Below are positions 27,481-35,723 of a stretch of DNA of 40,942 nucleotides, in pieces. The notes beneath the pieces are model-generated. The model was not told where the DNA came from. It did not search any database and was given only the letters and a program-made list of their open reading frames with translations. How positions within the stretch are numbered: the stretch's first letter is position 1; every line of letters begins with the position of its first letter. The position numbers were made by a program, and so were the translations under genes. The stretch is from Oligoflexia bacterium (GTDB lineage Bacteria > Bdellovibrionota > UBA1018 > CAIPTA01 > JAALKR01). The stretch lies in contig JAALKR010000018.1 in assembly GCA_011087955.1 (NCBI GenBank), positions 1-40,942 on the forward strand, in the 5' to 3' direction.

Positions 27481-28050
27481 ATGAAAAATAACCGCCGTCA
27501 GTATCTGATTAATCCGAATTTCCAGCTAAAGTTTGCCTTTTTGATCACTTTAGCAATGTTTGTCTTTAATATGGCATTTCCGCTTTTCATCTTAAACATG
27601 TTTGAAACATCGGCGGAACACAGCTTAGTCACCAACAACCCAATAGCACAAAATGCACTGAACCAAGCACGTAAAGAGTTTATTGCTTTGATGGTGGTCC
27701 TAGAAACTTGTTTCGTCTTGATGACTTTTGTTTTAGCTATCTTTCATTCACATAAAATTGCAGGGCCTCTTTATAAACTTAAAATTTCTATGCAAGCGTT
27801 AAAGCAGGGCGTATTAGATCGTCATATTAGTTTCCGAGCTAAAGATAACTTCCCAGAGCTTGCTGATGAGTTTAATGACATGTCGGATGCGATTTTTGCT
27901 CGCAGACGTAAAGAGCTAGAAGCTATAAACAATATTCTTCCCACAGTTGAAAAACTCCACACTAAATTGGGCGGCAATCAAAAAAAGATGGCAAATGAAG
28001 TGCTCCAGTCACTACAAAGCTTAAGTCGTGGCGCCCAGCAAAATGACTAA
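27481..28050 (+). CDS. Two-TM HAMP-domain membrane protein without output domain
   Basis: A 189-aa inner-membrane protein with helices at about 16-38 and 68-88 enclosing a short periplasmic loop, then a HAMP-like linker (HSHKIAGPLYKLKISMQALKQGVLDRHISFRAKDNFPELADEFNDM) and a helical tail. No kinase, receptor or cyclase domain follows, so it ends where a signalling domain would normally begin. It could modulate another receptor or sense membrane state. Its end overlaps the thioesterase start by 8 bp. Confidence 0.75.
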   Translation: MKNNRRQYLINPNFQLKFAFLITLAMFVFNMAFPLFILNMFETSAEHSLVTNNPIAQNALNQARKEFIALMVVLETCFVLMTFVLAIFHSHKIAGPLYKLKISMQALKQGVLDRHISFRAKDNFPELADEFNDMSDAIFARRRKELEAINNILPTVEKLHTKLGGNQKKMANEVLQSLQSLSRGAQQND

Positions 28051-28486
28051 TCCTAAAAATTTTACCGCAGAGCAATTATCTGAGAAATACCTACGTGGCA
28101 AAGGCTACGACCGTACATATCGAAAATTGGTTATGTATCGGGATTTAAACGCAGCTGGAACAATTTTTGGCGGCACGCTAGTATCTTGGATGGATGAAGC
28201 GAGCGCCATTTTTGCCGGCGAGCATATGGGCTCTAGGCGCTTGGTGACGGCAAAGATTGATGAGCTAAATTTTGAGCAACCAGCCCGCCTTGGAGATCTC
28301 CTCGAAATTTGGTGTAGCGCTAAACGAGAAGGCTCCTCTTCATTAACAGTTAACGTACTCGTAATTCGCCGCACCTCAAGAGACAGTACTGATAACACAC
28401 CTCAGCCGAGCCAAATCTGTAATTCTGACTTCGTATTTGTTGCTATAGATCAAAATGGCAAACCCCAAGCCTGGAATATGAGCTAA
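28043..28486 (+). CDS. Acyl-CoA thioesterase, YciA/BACH hotdog family
   Basis: A single hotdog-fold protein of about 147 aa. The signature DLNAAGTIFGGTLVSWMDEASAIFAGEHMG has the Asn/Gly/Asp pattern of YciA-type thioesterases, and VTAKIDELNFEQPARLGDLLEIWCSA follows. It likely hydrolyses acyl-CoAs in the cytoplasm. ATG at 28043 is chosen over the GTG at 28028, as it gives a shorter 8-bp overlap with the HAMP gene. Confidence 0.85.
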   Translation: MTNPKNFTAEQLSEKYLRGKGYDRTYRKLVMYRDLNAAGTIFGGTLVSWMDEASAIFAGEHMGSRRLVTAKIDELNFEQPARLGDLLEIWCSAKREGSSSLTVNVLVIRRTSRDSTDNTPQPSQICNSDFVFVAIDQNGKPQAWNMS

Positions 28487-28525
28487 AAATTAGGGGTAAG
28501 TTTGCCTTATTGGACTGGATCAGGT

Positions 28526-28550
28526 ACCTGGTAGCGATTAGTTACCCGGT
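28526..28550 (+). promoter_or_regulatory. Hairpin in the nupC leader
   Basis: ACCTGGTA (28526-28533) pairs with TACCCGGT (28543-28550), one mismatch, loop GCGATTAGT. The left arm overlaps the perfect palindrome CAGGTACCTG (28521-28530). It lies 30 bp before the nucleoside-transporter ATG. It does not match the purine riboswitch consensus I know. A protein operator or a small attenuator is possible. Confidence 0.3.
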
Positions 28551-28580
28551 GATAGGGTCTTCAGATTTTGGGGGAAATAT

Positions 28581-29885
28581 ATGGAACGCTTCGTCGGATT
28601 TGTCGGTATCTTTGTGTTCTTGGGTATAGCCTACCTGTTTTCAGATAACCGTAAGGCAATAAGCGCCAGAGTCGTTGTTTGGGGTATGCTACTGCAGTTT
28701 ATTTTTGCCTTACTCGTACTGGGGATCCCAGCGGCTGGCATCTCTGGTCCACTTTCCCCAATTTTCTCATTTGCCAACGATGTATTTGCAAAAGTACTAG
28801 CGTTCACCGATGAAGGCTCAAATTTCATTTTCGGATACCTCAATAAACCGGAAAGCGGCGATAAATTTATCTTTGCCGTAAGCGTGTTGCCGACAATCAT
28901 ATTTTTCTCCTCGCTAATTGCAGTCGGCTACTACTTAGGAGTGATGCAGAAGCTCGTCAAAGGCATGGCTTATGTAATGCAGAAGACGATGGGAACGAGT
29001 GGTGGTGAAACGCTTTCCATGGCTGCCAATATATTCGTCGGTCAAACGGAAGCGCCACTTCTCGTAAAGCCATATGTTGCCAAAATGACTCAATCGGAGC
29101 TCATGACAGTTATGACGGGTGGCTTTGCAACAGCAGCTGGAGGCGTATTAGCTGCCTATGTGATGATGCTTCGGGATGCTATTCCAGATATTGCTGGCCA
29201 CCTGATAACTGCATCTGTCTTGTCTGCTCCTGCCGCGCTGGTAATGGCAAAAATTTTTATCCCTGAAACGAAGAAGCCTCTTACTCGAGGCACCACTCAT
29301 TTAAAGGAAGATAAGGTCACGGATGTAAATGTGATCGAAGCTGCGGCTCGTGGGGCGGGAGAAGGCTTAAAGCTAGCCCTAAACGTTGGAGCCATGTTAC
29401 TTGCATTTATCGCGCTCGTAGCGATGCTAAACTTTGGCATTTCCTGGATTGGCGATCTTATTGGATTCAGCTCCTGGGGTAAAGGCTTAGTGCCTGAAGC
29501 CATGCTAAAGGGGGGCGAAGCCAAATTAAGCCTACAATTAATCCTAGGCTGGATCTTTGCCCCATTTGCATTCTTTATGGGTGTTCCATGGTCAGAGTGC
29601 GCGCTTGTGGGCAGCTTGGTCGGCGAAAAAATTTCACTAAACGAGTTTGTTGCCTACCTTAGCCTTTCTGGAATGCAGGAGAGTTTGAGCGAAAGGTCGA
29701 TGATTATCGCCTCCTATGCACTTTGTGGATTTGCAAACTTTTCATCCATTGCAATCCAAATTGGTGGGATCGGCGGAATTGCGCCAACTAGACGGTCCGA
29801 CCTGGCTCGGATCGGATTGCGTGCAATGATTGCCGGCACGATTGCGGCATGCTTGACTGCCTGCTGGGCCAGTATACTTATTTAG
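28581..29885 (+). CDS. nupC: Concentrative nucleoside transporter (CNT family)
   Basis: A 434-aa polytopic inner-membrane transporter. The CNT signatures GETLSMAANIFVGQTEAPLLVKPYV, MTGGFATAAGGVLAAYV and GVPWSECALVGSLVGEKISLNEFVAYLSL are present, including the residues that bind nucleoside and Na+/H+ in VcCNT (GQTEAP and the second-repeat E in VGEK). It should import nucleosides by cation symport. A 94-bp leader with a hairpin precedes it, and GGGGGAAAT serves as ribosome binding site. Confidence 0.95.
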   Translation: MERFVGFVGIFVFLGIAYLFSDNRKAISARVVVWGMLLQFIFALLVLGIPAAGISGPLSPIFSFANDVFAKVLAFTDEGSNFIFGYLNKPESGDKFIFAVSVLPTIIFFSSLIAVGYYLGVMQKLVKGMAYVMQKTMGTSGGETLSMAANIFVGQTEAPLLVKPYVAKMTQSELMTVMTGGFATAAGGVLAAYVMMLRDAIPDIAGHLITASVLSAPAALVMAKIFIPETKKPLTRGTTHLKEDKVTDVNVIEAAARGAGEGLKLALNVGAMLLAFIALVAMLNFGISWIGDLIGFSSWGKGLVPEAMLKGGEAKLSLQLILGWIFAPFAFFMGVPWSECALVGSLVGEKISLNEFVAYLSLSGMQESLSERSMIIASYALCGFANFSSIAIQIGGIGGIAPTRRSDLARIGLRAMIAGTIAACLTACWASILI

Positions 29886-30050
29886 TTCGGCTAGCACACC
29901 GGCTCAAATAATACACGGTACCAAATTATCAGTTAACACGATACAGCTGTGTTGGGGAATTTTTGCGATAAACCCCTCGAAATTCTTTACACATTCCTGT
30001 ACCCTTTGTACTGAATCGATCAATATGAAAAAGACTGTCAGGAGTATGAA

Positions 30051-30581
30051 ATGAAGTTGAAATGTCTTTCTAAAATGAATTTTATTGCAATGCTGTGTAC
30101 GACAATTGTGCTTAGTTTCGGCGCTGTTGGTTGCACTAAAAAATCCTATAAAAGTGAGGATGGCAAAGCGAGTGGTGTCTATGATCCCGAGCTTCGAGAG
30201 GAAACCGAGTCCGAACGTATTCATTCATCAGACAAGAACACAGCGATGGGATTGCAAACGGTTAATTTCCCTTACGACTCTTTCGAAATTACTTCGGGAG
30301 GGATGTCTGCACTTCAAAATAATTACGAGATCTTGATGGAGAATGAGAGTCTAGAGATTCAAATTGAAGGTCACTGTGATGAACGCGGTGGAATTCAATA
30401 TAACCTTGCTCTCGGTGATAAGCGAGCAAATGCACTTCGCAGAAAACTTATCTCCATGGGTATCGACGGAGATCGAATTGAAACTATTTCTTATGGAAAA
30501 GAGCGGCCGCTTGCTCTAAGCCAGTCGGAAAGTGCGTGGGCGCAAAATCGTCGAGGAAATTTCGTAATTACTTCAAAATGA
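30051..30581 (+). CDS. pal: Peptidoglycan-associated lipoprotein Pal
   Basis: A 176-aa outer-membrane lipoprotein. The lipobox is AVGC (C28) after a hydrophobic signal. The OmpA-like domain at about 70-176 contains NFPYDSFEI, IQIEGHCDERGGIQYNLALGDKRANALRRKLISMGI, ERPLALSQSESAWAQNRRGNFVI, the peptidoglycan-binding Asp/Arg pair of Pal included. With YbgF it belongs to the Tol-Pal envelope system, although tolQRAB are not in the window. GGAG sits 7 bp before the ATG. The following lipoprotein gene overlaps its stop by 4 bp. Confidence 0.93.
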   Translation: MKLKCLSKMNFIAMLCTTIVLSFGAVGCTKKSYKSEDGKASGVYDPELREETESERIHSSDKNTAMGLQTVNFPYDSFEITSGGMSALQNNYEILMENESLEIQIEGHCDERGGIQYNLALGDKRANALRRKLISMGIDGDRIETISYGKERPLALSQSESAWAQNRRGNFVITSK

Positions 30582-30955
30582 CTCGAGAATTGAATACGCC
30601 AGGAAGATTGAGCTCCTCAGCTCGCTATCTTTCTGGCTTTCTTGTATCTGCCCTATTCCTTACTGGCTGTGGAGTCATTGCTACAAGGCCCGCTCGCCAC
30701 CTTGGTTATGCAGAAACTGCCTTCATTGCAGCACAAAAGGCTAATGCAGAAGCAGAGTCCCCTCAAGAGTTTCAGCTCGCGCGAGAAACTTTACTCAGAG
30801 CTCGTGCAGCCTATCGCTTAAAAAATTTTAATCTAGCTCGAAAGCTGGCTGTTCGAGCTAGATTACTTTCTGAAGAGGCCGAATTTTTGTCCATGTTTAA
30901 AGACGCAGATAAATCATTACTTCCTAAATCAAATCCTGAGGGCGATGAATTTTGA
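30578..30955 (+). CDS. DUF4398 lipoprotein
   Basis: The 125-aa product starts at ATG 30578, overlapping the pal stop (ATGA). A signal peptide ends in the lipobox LTGC (C31). The mature part is one helical DUF4398 domain: LGYAETAFIAAQKANAEAESPQEFQLARETLLRARAAYRLKNFNLARKLAVRARLLSEEAE. This family is often encoded between pal and ybgF in deltaproteobacteria. The function is unknown; helical hairpins rich in Ala and Arg suggest a periplasmic scaffold role. The ORF-track start at 30536 lies inside pal and is rejected. Confidence 0.8.
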   Translation: MTRELNTPGRLSSSARYLSGFLVSALFLTGCGVIATRPARHLGYAETAFIAAQKANAEAESPQEFQLARETLLRARAAYRLKNFNLARKLAVRARLLSEEAEFLSMFKDADKSLLPKSNPEGDEF

Positions 30956-31701
30956 AATTATTACTAACCTTAATAATATGCCTATCACTGCCCCTGAGCG
31001 GATGCCTTAAAACAAAAGCACAGATCAAGCGTGAACAGAAGCAGGTTGAAATGCAAAAGACACTCAATCAAAATATTGCCAGTCAAGAGCTCAATATTGA
31101 ACAGACTCAATTACAATTAGGAAAAATAAACGGCAAAATCGAAGAATTGGAATTCTACAGAAAGAAAGAGCTGGAACAGAATCGAAACACGCTGACAAAT
31201 TATAGTGAGCGTATTTCCATGCTGGAAGAAAAAATTGCAGCCCTAGAAAAAAACCAAGCGGACTTCTTGGAGGAAATGAAAAGGCTACAGAGAGATAACT
31301 TGCGCATACTCCAGAACAAAGGAAGCCGCAAATCTAGAGGCAATGCTTCTTCTTTCAGAAAAGGAGTTCAGGCATTTGAGAAAAAGAGGTATTCGGAAGC
31401 AGCCTCCCATTTTGAGGCTTTCATGAAACGTTATCCAAAATCGAAAAGCTTTTTGCGTGCCAGTTTTTTACTCGGCCAATCTCACTTCAATCTCAAAAAA
31501 TACATGGACGCTATTGTTGCCTACTCTACTGTCTATGAGAAAAATGGAACAAATTCGATCTGGCGTCAATCCGCTTTAAATATTGCAAGAGCTTTTTATC
31601 GCTTGGGCAAAAAATCGGATGCAAAGCCATTTGCTCAAACCGTGATCGATCGATTTCCAAAATCTGTGGAAGCAAAAAGAGCTCAGTCTTTGCTTAAATA
31701 G
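30952..31701 (+). CDS. ybgF: Tol-Pal system protein YbgF/CpoB
   Basis: A 249-aa lipoprotein-type YbgF. The start is TTG at 30952, overlapping the DUF4398 stop by 4 bp. The lipobox SGC (C18) is followed by a long coiled coil (about 22-120) that trimerises YbgF, and TPR repeats (about 135-249: FRKGVQAFEKKRYSEAASHFEAFMKRYPKSKSFLRASFLLGQSHFNLKKY). In E. coli CpoB is soluble and links peptidoglycan synthesis to Tol; here the Cys implies membrane anchoring. Confidence 0.88.
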   Translation: MKLLLTLIICLSLPLSGCLKTKAQIKREQKQVEMQKTLNQNIASQELNIEQTQLQLGKINGKIEELEFYRKKELEQNRNTLTNYSERISMLEEKIAALEKNQADFLEEMKRLQRDNLRILQNKGSRKSRGNASSFRKGVQAFEKKRYSEAASHFEAFMKRYPKSKSFLRASFLLGQSHFNLKKYMDAIVAYSTVYEKNGTNSIWRQSALNIARAFYRLGKKSDAKPFAQTVIDRFPKSVEAKRAQSLLK

Positions 31702-31747
31702 GAAGCCCGTTGCGTCCTGCAACTCACTCAACTCACACCAGAGACAG

Positions 31748-31775
31748 TTGACTGAATTTATCAATTTAATGTAAC
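31748..31775 (+). promoter_or_regulatory. Putative sigma-70 promoter of the subtilisin gene
   Basis: TTGACT (31748-31753) is a near-consensus -35 box and TGTAAC (31770-31775) a 4/6 match to -10, with a 16-bp spacer. It lies 60 bp upstream of the ATG at 31835 in the 133-bp gap after ybgF. Confidence 0.4.
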
Positions 31776-31834
31776 CTCTTACAAAGAGCTACTTTTAACT
31801 GAAAAAGAGCAAAATTCAGAAAGAAGAGGTAAGT

Positions 31835-33337
31835 ATGAATAAATATCACATAGTGTCAATAGCGAAGAAGGGACTTTTTTTAGGGATATTACTCATCGCT
31901 GTTCTAGCAGTGAGGCCAATGGGGCTTAGTGCAGATAATGCTTCGACATACAAGAGCATGCTTGATCATGATCGTGTCCCAGGAGAGTTTGTTGTACGCC
32001 TGGAAAGCGGCACAAAGTCATTAAACAGCATGAAGGCGACTTTCTATCGAGATCCAACTTTAGGTGTCCAGTCATTTAAAGCTTTCGAGACAAATGCTGC
32101 GCTCGTGGAAGTTAAAATCGCTGATGACACAAAGGCAGAGTTATTCCTAAAGACAATGAATAGTCACCCAGGCGTTCGCTATGCAGAGCCAAACTATACT
32201 GTAAGCTTGTCGAGCTTGGAAGTGCTGCCAAATGACCCAAACTTCAACTTACTTTGGGGGCTAAAGAACACTGGCCAAACTATTCGAGGAAACAGAGGAG
32301 AACAAGGCGCTGACATTTCTGCGACAGAAGCTTGGGCGATTGAGCGAGGCTCAAAAGATGTATTAGTAGCTGTTATTGATTCAGGCGTTGACTATACTCA
32401 CCCGGACCTTAAAGACAATATTGCTTTAAATCAGGGCGAGATGGGCTTTGGCACGGATGGGCAAGATAAAAGCACTAACGGAATTGATGATGATGGAAAC
32501 GGGTTCATCGATGACTGGAGAGGTTGGAACTTTGCTGTTCCCGGCGGGGGCACTAATGATCCAATGGATGATAATCGTCACGGAACTCATGTTGCAGGCA
32601 CAATCGGCGCATTTGGTGATAATGACATTGGCATCACTGGTGTAGCTTGGGAAGTTGGAATTGTTCCGATTAAGTTCTTAAGTGCCTTCGGTTTTGGAAC
32701 CATAGCTAGTGCAACTAAAGCTGTTCAATATGCAACCACTAGAGGCGTGGATATCATGAATAACTCTTGGGGTGGTGGAGGTTTCTCCCAAGCGTTACTT
32801 GAAGCTATTGAAGAGGCAAAAAGTGCGGGAATTCTTTTTGTAGCAGCTGCAGGAAACTCTCGTAGAAACAATGATGTTCGCCCTTCTTATCCAGCTTCAT
32901 ATGAAGTGGATAATATAATCTCTGTTGCCGCCACAAACAATCGCGACAGACTCGCTTCATTTTCAAACTATGGGAAAAGGACAGTTCATATTGCCGCGCC
33001 AGGGGAAGACATCTATTCCACGCTTCTAAACGGCGGATATGGAATGCTTTCGGGAACCTCGATGGCTGCACCACATGTCTCCGGCGCAGCTGCATTGATT
33101 TTATCGAGTTACACAGAAGAAGATTACACTAAGGTTCGTGAGCGAATTCTCGAATCCAGTGATCGGAAACAAACACTTGCATCCAAAATTATGTCTTCTG
33201 GCCGCTTGAATGTCTACGAGGCTCTCCGCTATTCTGCCGACGTTGATCCTCCGGATGAGGAGGACCCGCCGTTGTGCCTGCCGCCGTACTACTATTACAA
33301 TGGGAGGTGCTTCCTGCTTCCCAGCGAGTGGTGGTGA
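31835..33337 (+). CDS. Secreted subtilisin-like S8 serine protease
   Basis: A 500-aa exported protease. The signal peptide covers about 1-33; an I9-type propeptide (about 48-125, ending HPGVRYAEPNYTV) folds and inhibits the enzyme. The S8 catalytic triad is D182 (VIDSGVDYTHPDL), H249 (DDNRHGTHVAGTIG) and S409 (GTSMAAPHVSG), with oxyanion N341 (AAGNS). An Asp-rich insert DDDGNGFIDDWRGW is a probable Ca2+ site. The tail after residue 470 is acidic/Pro-rich and ends CLPPYYYYNGRCFLLPSEWW, with two Cys (C481, C492) that may form a disulfide. AAGAGG precedes the ATG. A strong bidirectional terminator follows. Confidence 0.95.
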   Translation: MNKYHIVSIAKKGLFLGILLIAVLAVRPMGLSADNASTYKSMLDHDRVPGEFVVRLESGTKSLNSMKATFYRDPTLGVQSFKAFETNAALVEVKIADDTKAELFLKTMNSHPGVRYAEPNYTVSLSSLEVLPNDPNFNLLWGLKNTGQTIRGNRGEQGADISATEAWAIERGSKDVLVAVIDSGVDYTHPDLKDNIALNQGEMGFGTDGQDKSTNGIDDDGNGFIDDWRGWNFAVPGGGTNDPMDDNRHGTHVAGTIGAFGDNDIGITGVAWEVGIVPIKFLSAFGFGTIASATKAVQYATTRGVDIMNNSWGGGGFSQALLEAIEEAKSAGILFVAAAGNSRRNNDVRPSYPASYEVDNIISVAATNNRDRLASFSNYGKRTVHIAAPGEDIYSTLLNGGYGMLSGTSMAAPHVSGAAALILSSYTEEDYTKVRERILESSDRKQTLASKIMSSGRLNVYEALRYSADVDPPDEEDPPLCLPPYYYYNGRCFLLPSEWW

Positions 33338-33355
33338 GCATCTACCGTAATTAAA

Positions 33356-33389
33356 AAGCCAGGCGATCGCTTCGCCTGGCTTCTCTTTT
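33356..33389. terminator. Bidirectional rho-independent terminator
   Basis: AAGCCAGGCGA and TCGCCTGGCTT form a perfect 11-bp stem around TCGCT (33356-33382). TTCTCTTTT follows on the plus strand and TTTTTAA on the minus strand, so it can end both the subtilisin and the convergent peroxiredoxin transcripts. Confidence 0.9.
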
Positions 33390-33393
33390 AAAT

Positions 33394-34008
33394 TTATCGC
33401 TTAGAAAAGTACTCTTGTGAGCCAGCTGGGTCTGGCTTCATAGTGTCCTTACCAGCAGACCAGTTGGCTGGGCAAACTTCACCGGTCTTCTCGTGAGTTT
33501 GGAACGCTTCCAAAACACGAAGAGTTTCATCCACAGAACGTCCAACGCCCAGGGCATGAACCACTTGGTAAGAAATCTCTTGCTTAGGATTGATTAGGAA
33601 CAGTCCACGAAGAGCCACTCCGTCTTCCAACAGAACACCATAATCAGAAGCGATTTCTTTGTTCATATCAGAAAGAAGTGGGAAGTTTAGCTCACCCAAT
33701 CCGCCTTTGTTGCGTGGCTGGTTAACCCATGCAAGGTGAGAGAACTGAGAATCCACAGAACAACCAACAATCTCACAGTTCAACTTTTTGAAATGTTCAT
33801 AGCGATCAGAGAATGCAGTGATCTCGGTTGGGCAAACAAACGTGAAATCTAGTGGATAGAAAAATAGACAAAGCCACCTTCCTTCAAAATCCTTAAGTTT
33901 AATATCTTTGAAGTCCTTTCCAACAACTGCAGTCCCCTGAAATTCAGGAGCCTGGCTCTGCACGAGCGGGTTGAGAGATGACCACATTGCTTCAGTTACT
34001 TCCGACAT
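33394..34008 (-). CDS. Typical 2-Cys peroxiredoxin (AhpC/TSA)
   Basis: A 204-aa cytosolic peroxide reductase. The peroxidatic Cys is C59 in DFTFVCPTEI, the resolving Cys C179 in GEVCPANW, with GGLG (about 102-105) and a C-terminal YF motif (EYFSKR). GGLG plus YF mark the hyperoxidation-sensitive Prx1-type class. It reduces H2O2 and alkyl peroxides using thioredoxin or AhpF; no AhpF is adjacent. A strong AAGGAGG site lies before the ATG. Confidence 0.93.
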   Translation of the reverse strand: MSEVTEAMWSSLNPLVQSQAPEFQGTAVVGKDFKDIKLKDFEGRWLCLFFYPLDFTFVCPTEITAFSDRYEHFKKLNCEIVGCSVDSQFSHLAWVNQPRNKGGLGELNFPLLSDMNKEIASDYGVLLEDGVALRGLFLINPKQEISYQVVHALGVGRSVDETLRVLEAFQTHEKTGEVCPANWSAGKDTMKPDPAGSQEYFSKR

Positions 34009-34102
34009 TAGACCTCCTTAGCTAAACGTCATTAAATCATTACAAGCCTTATACAAACGTCTTACAATATGGAACACATAGCTAACAAGGTCAAGCAAGA
34101 TC

Positions 34103-34753
34103 ATGGTAAATCTCCTAGCCATGACAACTGCTCGCGTAAAAATCAATCCTAGTTTTTGGACACATGACCTCAACATCCCCATTGGATCCGACCTCGTACC
34201 GGCTTCTCTTTTCCAGGAAAATTCGCATTACCTGGTTTTTGATTTGGAAACAAAAACCTTAGCTGACGCAGTGGGAGGCTGGAAAAATTTCAAACAGTTA
34301 GAAATCTCCATCGCCTGTGCTTGGGATTCCAAAACCGAAGAAATGCTCGTGTTCGAAGAGAAGGACATGCCAAAATTAGTTGACCTGCTGTGCTCGCGCC
34401 TGGTCGTTGGCTATAACTCAAACGGCTTCGATTTACCGATCATGGAAAAATATGGCCTCGACGTGGGCAAGGTTGACTCCTTTGACATTATGCTAGACAT
34501 GCAGAACGTCTCGGGCTGGAAATTCGTAAAGCTCGAAAAAGTGGCCACTGCCACGCTTGGCACCGGAAAGAGGGCAGAAGGTACTATGGCCGTACAGTGG
34601 TGGGAAGAGGGCAAGGTCGATAAAATTATTGAATATTGTAAGCAAGACGTGGCCGTTACTCGTGACGTTTTTCAACACGGAATAAATAAGGGTTTCATCA
34701 AAATTGCCAAGGCAGACGGATCCTCCGTGGAGTTTCCAGTCGACTGGTCCTAA
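34103..34753 (+). CDS. DEDDy 3'-5' exonuclease-like protein
   Basis: The 216-aa protein carries a DnaQ/RNase H-type exonuclease core: motif I FDLET (D47, E49), motif II GYNSNGFDLPIM (D110), and motif III YCKQDVAVTRDV (Y178, D182), the DEDDy pattern. It belongs to the predicted exonuclease group related to YprB and RNase_H_2. The substrate (DNA or RNA) is unknown. ATG 34103 is kept, with ATG 34121 an alternative; neither has a strong ribosome binding site. Its stop interlocks with that of the convergent DUF72 gene. Confidence 0.8.
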   Translation: MVNLLAMTTARVKINPSFWTHDLNIPIGSDLVPASLFQENSHYLVFDLETKTLADAVGGWKNFKQLEISIACAWDSKTEEMLVFEEKDMPKLVDLLCSRLVVGYNSNGFDLPIMEKYGLDVGKVDSFDIMLDMQNVSGWKFVKLEKVATATLGTGKRAEGTMAVQWWEEGKVDKIIEYCKQDVAVTRDVFQHGINKGFIKIAKADGSSVEFPVDWS

Positions 34754-35721
34754 TAAGCTACTGGCTTATAGGTCTTCAAAAATCGCCCTACGGATTGAGG
34801 AGCCGACCCCTCTAAACAATTCCCAAAAATAAAAAATCCTACCCCCTTCGCCGCCACAATCTCTGCACTAATTTCAGATAAATCACGATGGAAATCTTCC
34901 TGTGGCTCTAAAGTTTGATCATACGGTGCCATCCAATCCATGGAAGCGGTCTTTTCTCGATGGGAAGGTAAGAGTGCTCGCAACAGTATGGGAGCCTTCG
35001 CCACCAATCCCGCTGCCCGCAAGCGCTTCCACTGCCAAGCTATAGAAGGCAGGTTGGTATAGGAATGCAAAGCCATCTGGTGCCCATGTCTCCGAATGAG
35101 TTCTATAAATTCCTCGTTCCAAAGCTCACGGTCCCGGACCTCTACATAAAGTGGTATCTCACTAGGAATAGCTTCCAAAAAAAGTGTTAATCTCTCCTGA
35201 GCCCCATCGGCGGAGAGCCCTCCTTTGGAAAAGGCTAAAACAACTGTGGCCACCCGATCTTGCATAAAGCCTATAGGGTCCCAAAATTTTTGTAAAAAAG
35301 CAGCTGCATTTAAAAATTCTGTGTTCTGCTTGCCCGCCAAAGCTCCAAAACGAGGATGCATTGGAAACTTTGGCATCGTCAATTCATTCGTGACCTTTAC
35401 ACAGAATCGAAAACTACTTGGAACCTGATTGAGTAGCTTCCGCATATAGGCTTCTCGAGGCCAGTCATAATAGGTGGCATCCAAACTTACTATCGGAAAA
35501 AGATCTGCATATTCTCGAAGACAATTCTTTTCGAATTCCATTTGAGATTCATAGACAGAAGAATAAATTGTTCCTTCCCAGCCACGAAATTTCCAAGACG
35601 AAGTTCCAAGAAATATTCCAGAACAAATGGCCTCTCCCATTAGATCTTGTTTGAATGGTAAATCGCGAGTTTCCTTGGCAGAGTTGGAACGGCCAAAGAA
35701 AAAACTTTCTTGGTAAGCCAT
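34750..35721 (-). CDS. DUF72 (YecE) family protein
   Basis: A 323-aa TIM-barrel-like protein. FLGTSSWKFRGWEGTIYSS, PIVSLDATYYDWP, FRFCVKVTNELTM and the late YVEVRDRELWNEEFIELIRRH match DUF72/YecE. A biochemical role is not established. No membrane segment is seen. It is 2 bp after ychF on the minus strand, so probably in the ychF-pth-prs group. Confidence 0.85.
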   Translation of the reverse strand: MAYQESFFFGRSNSAKETRDLPFKQDLMGEAICSGIFLGTSSWKFRGWEGTIYSSVYESQMEFEKNCLREYADLFPIVSLDATYYDWPREAYMRKLLNQVPSSFRFCVKVTNELTMPKFPMHPRFGALAGKQNTEFLNAAAFLQKFWDPIGFMQDRVATVVLAFSKGGLSADGAQERLTLFLEAIPSEIPLYVEVRDRELWNEEFIELIRRHGHQMALHSYTNLPSIAWQWKRLRAAGLVAKAPILLRALLPSHREKTASMDWMAPYDQTLEPQEDFHRDLSEISAEIVAAKGVGFFIFGNCLEGSAPQSVGRFLKTYKPVAY

Positions 35722-35723
35722 GA

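Noticed and set aside
28487-28580. Purine riboswitch ahead of nupC
   Set aside because: The conserved three-way junction core could not be found; only a single hairpin is visible.
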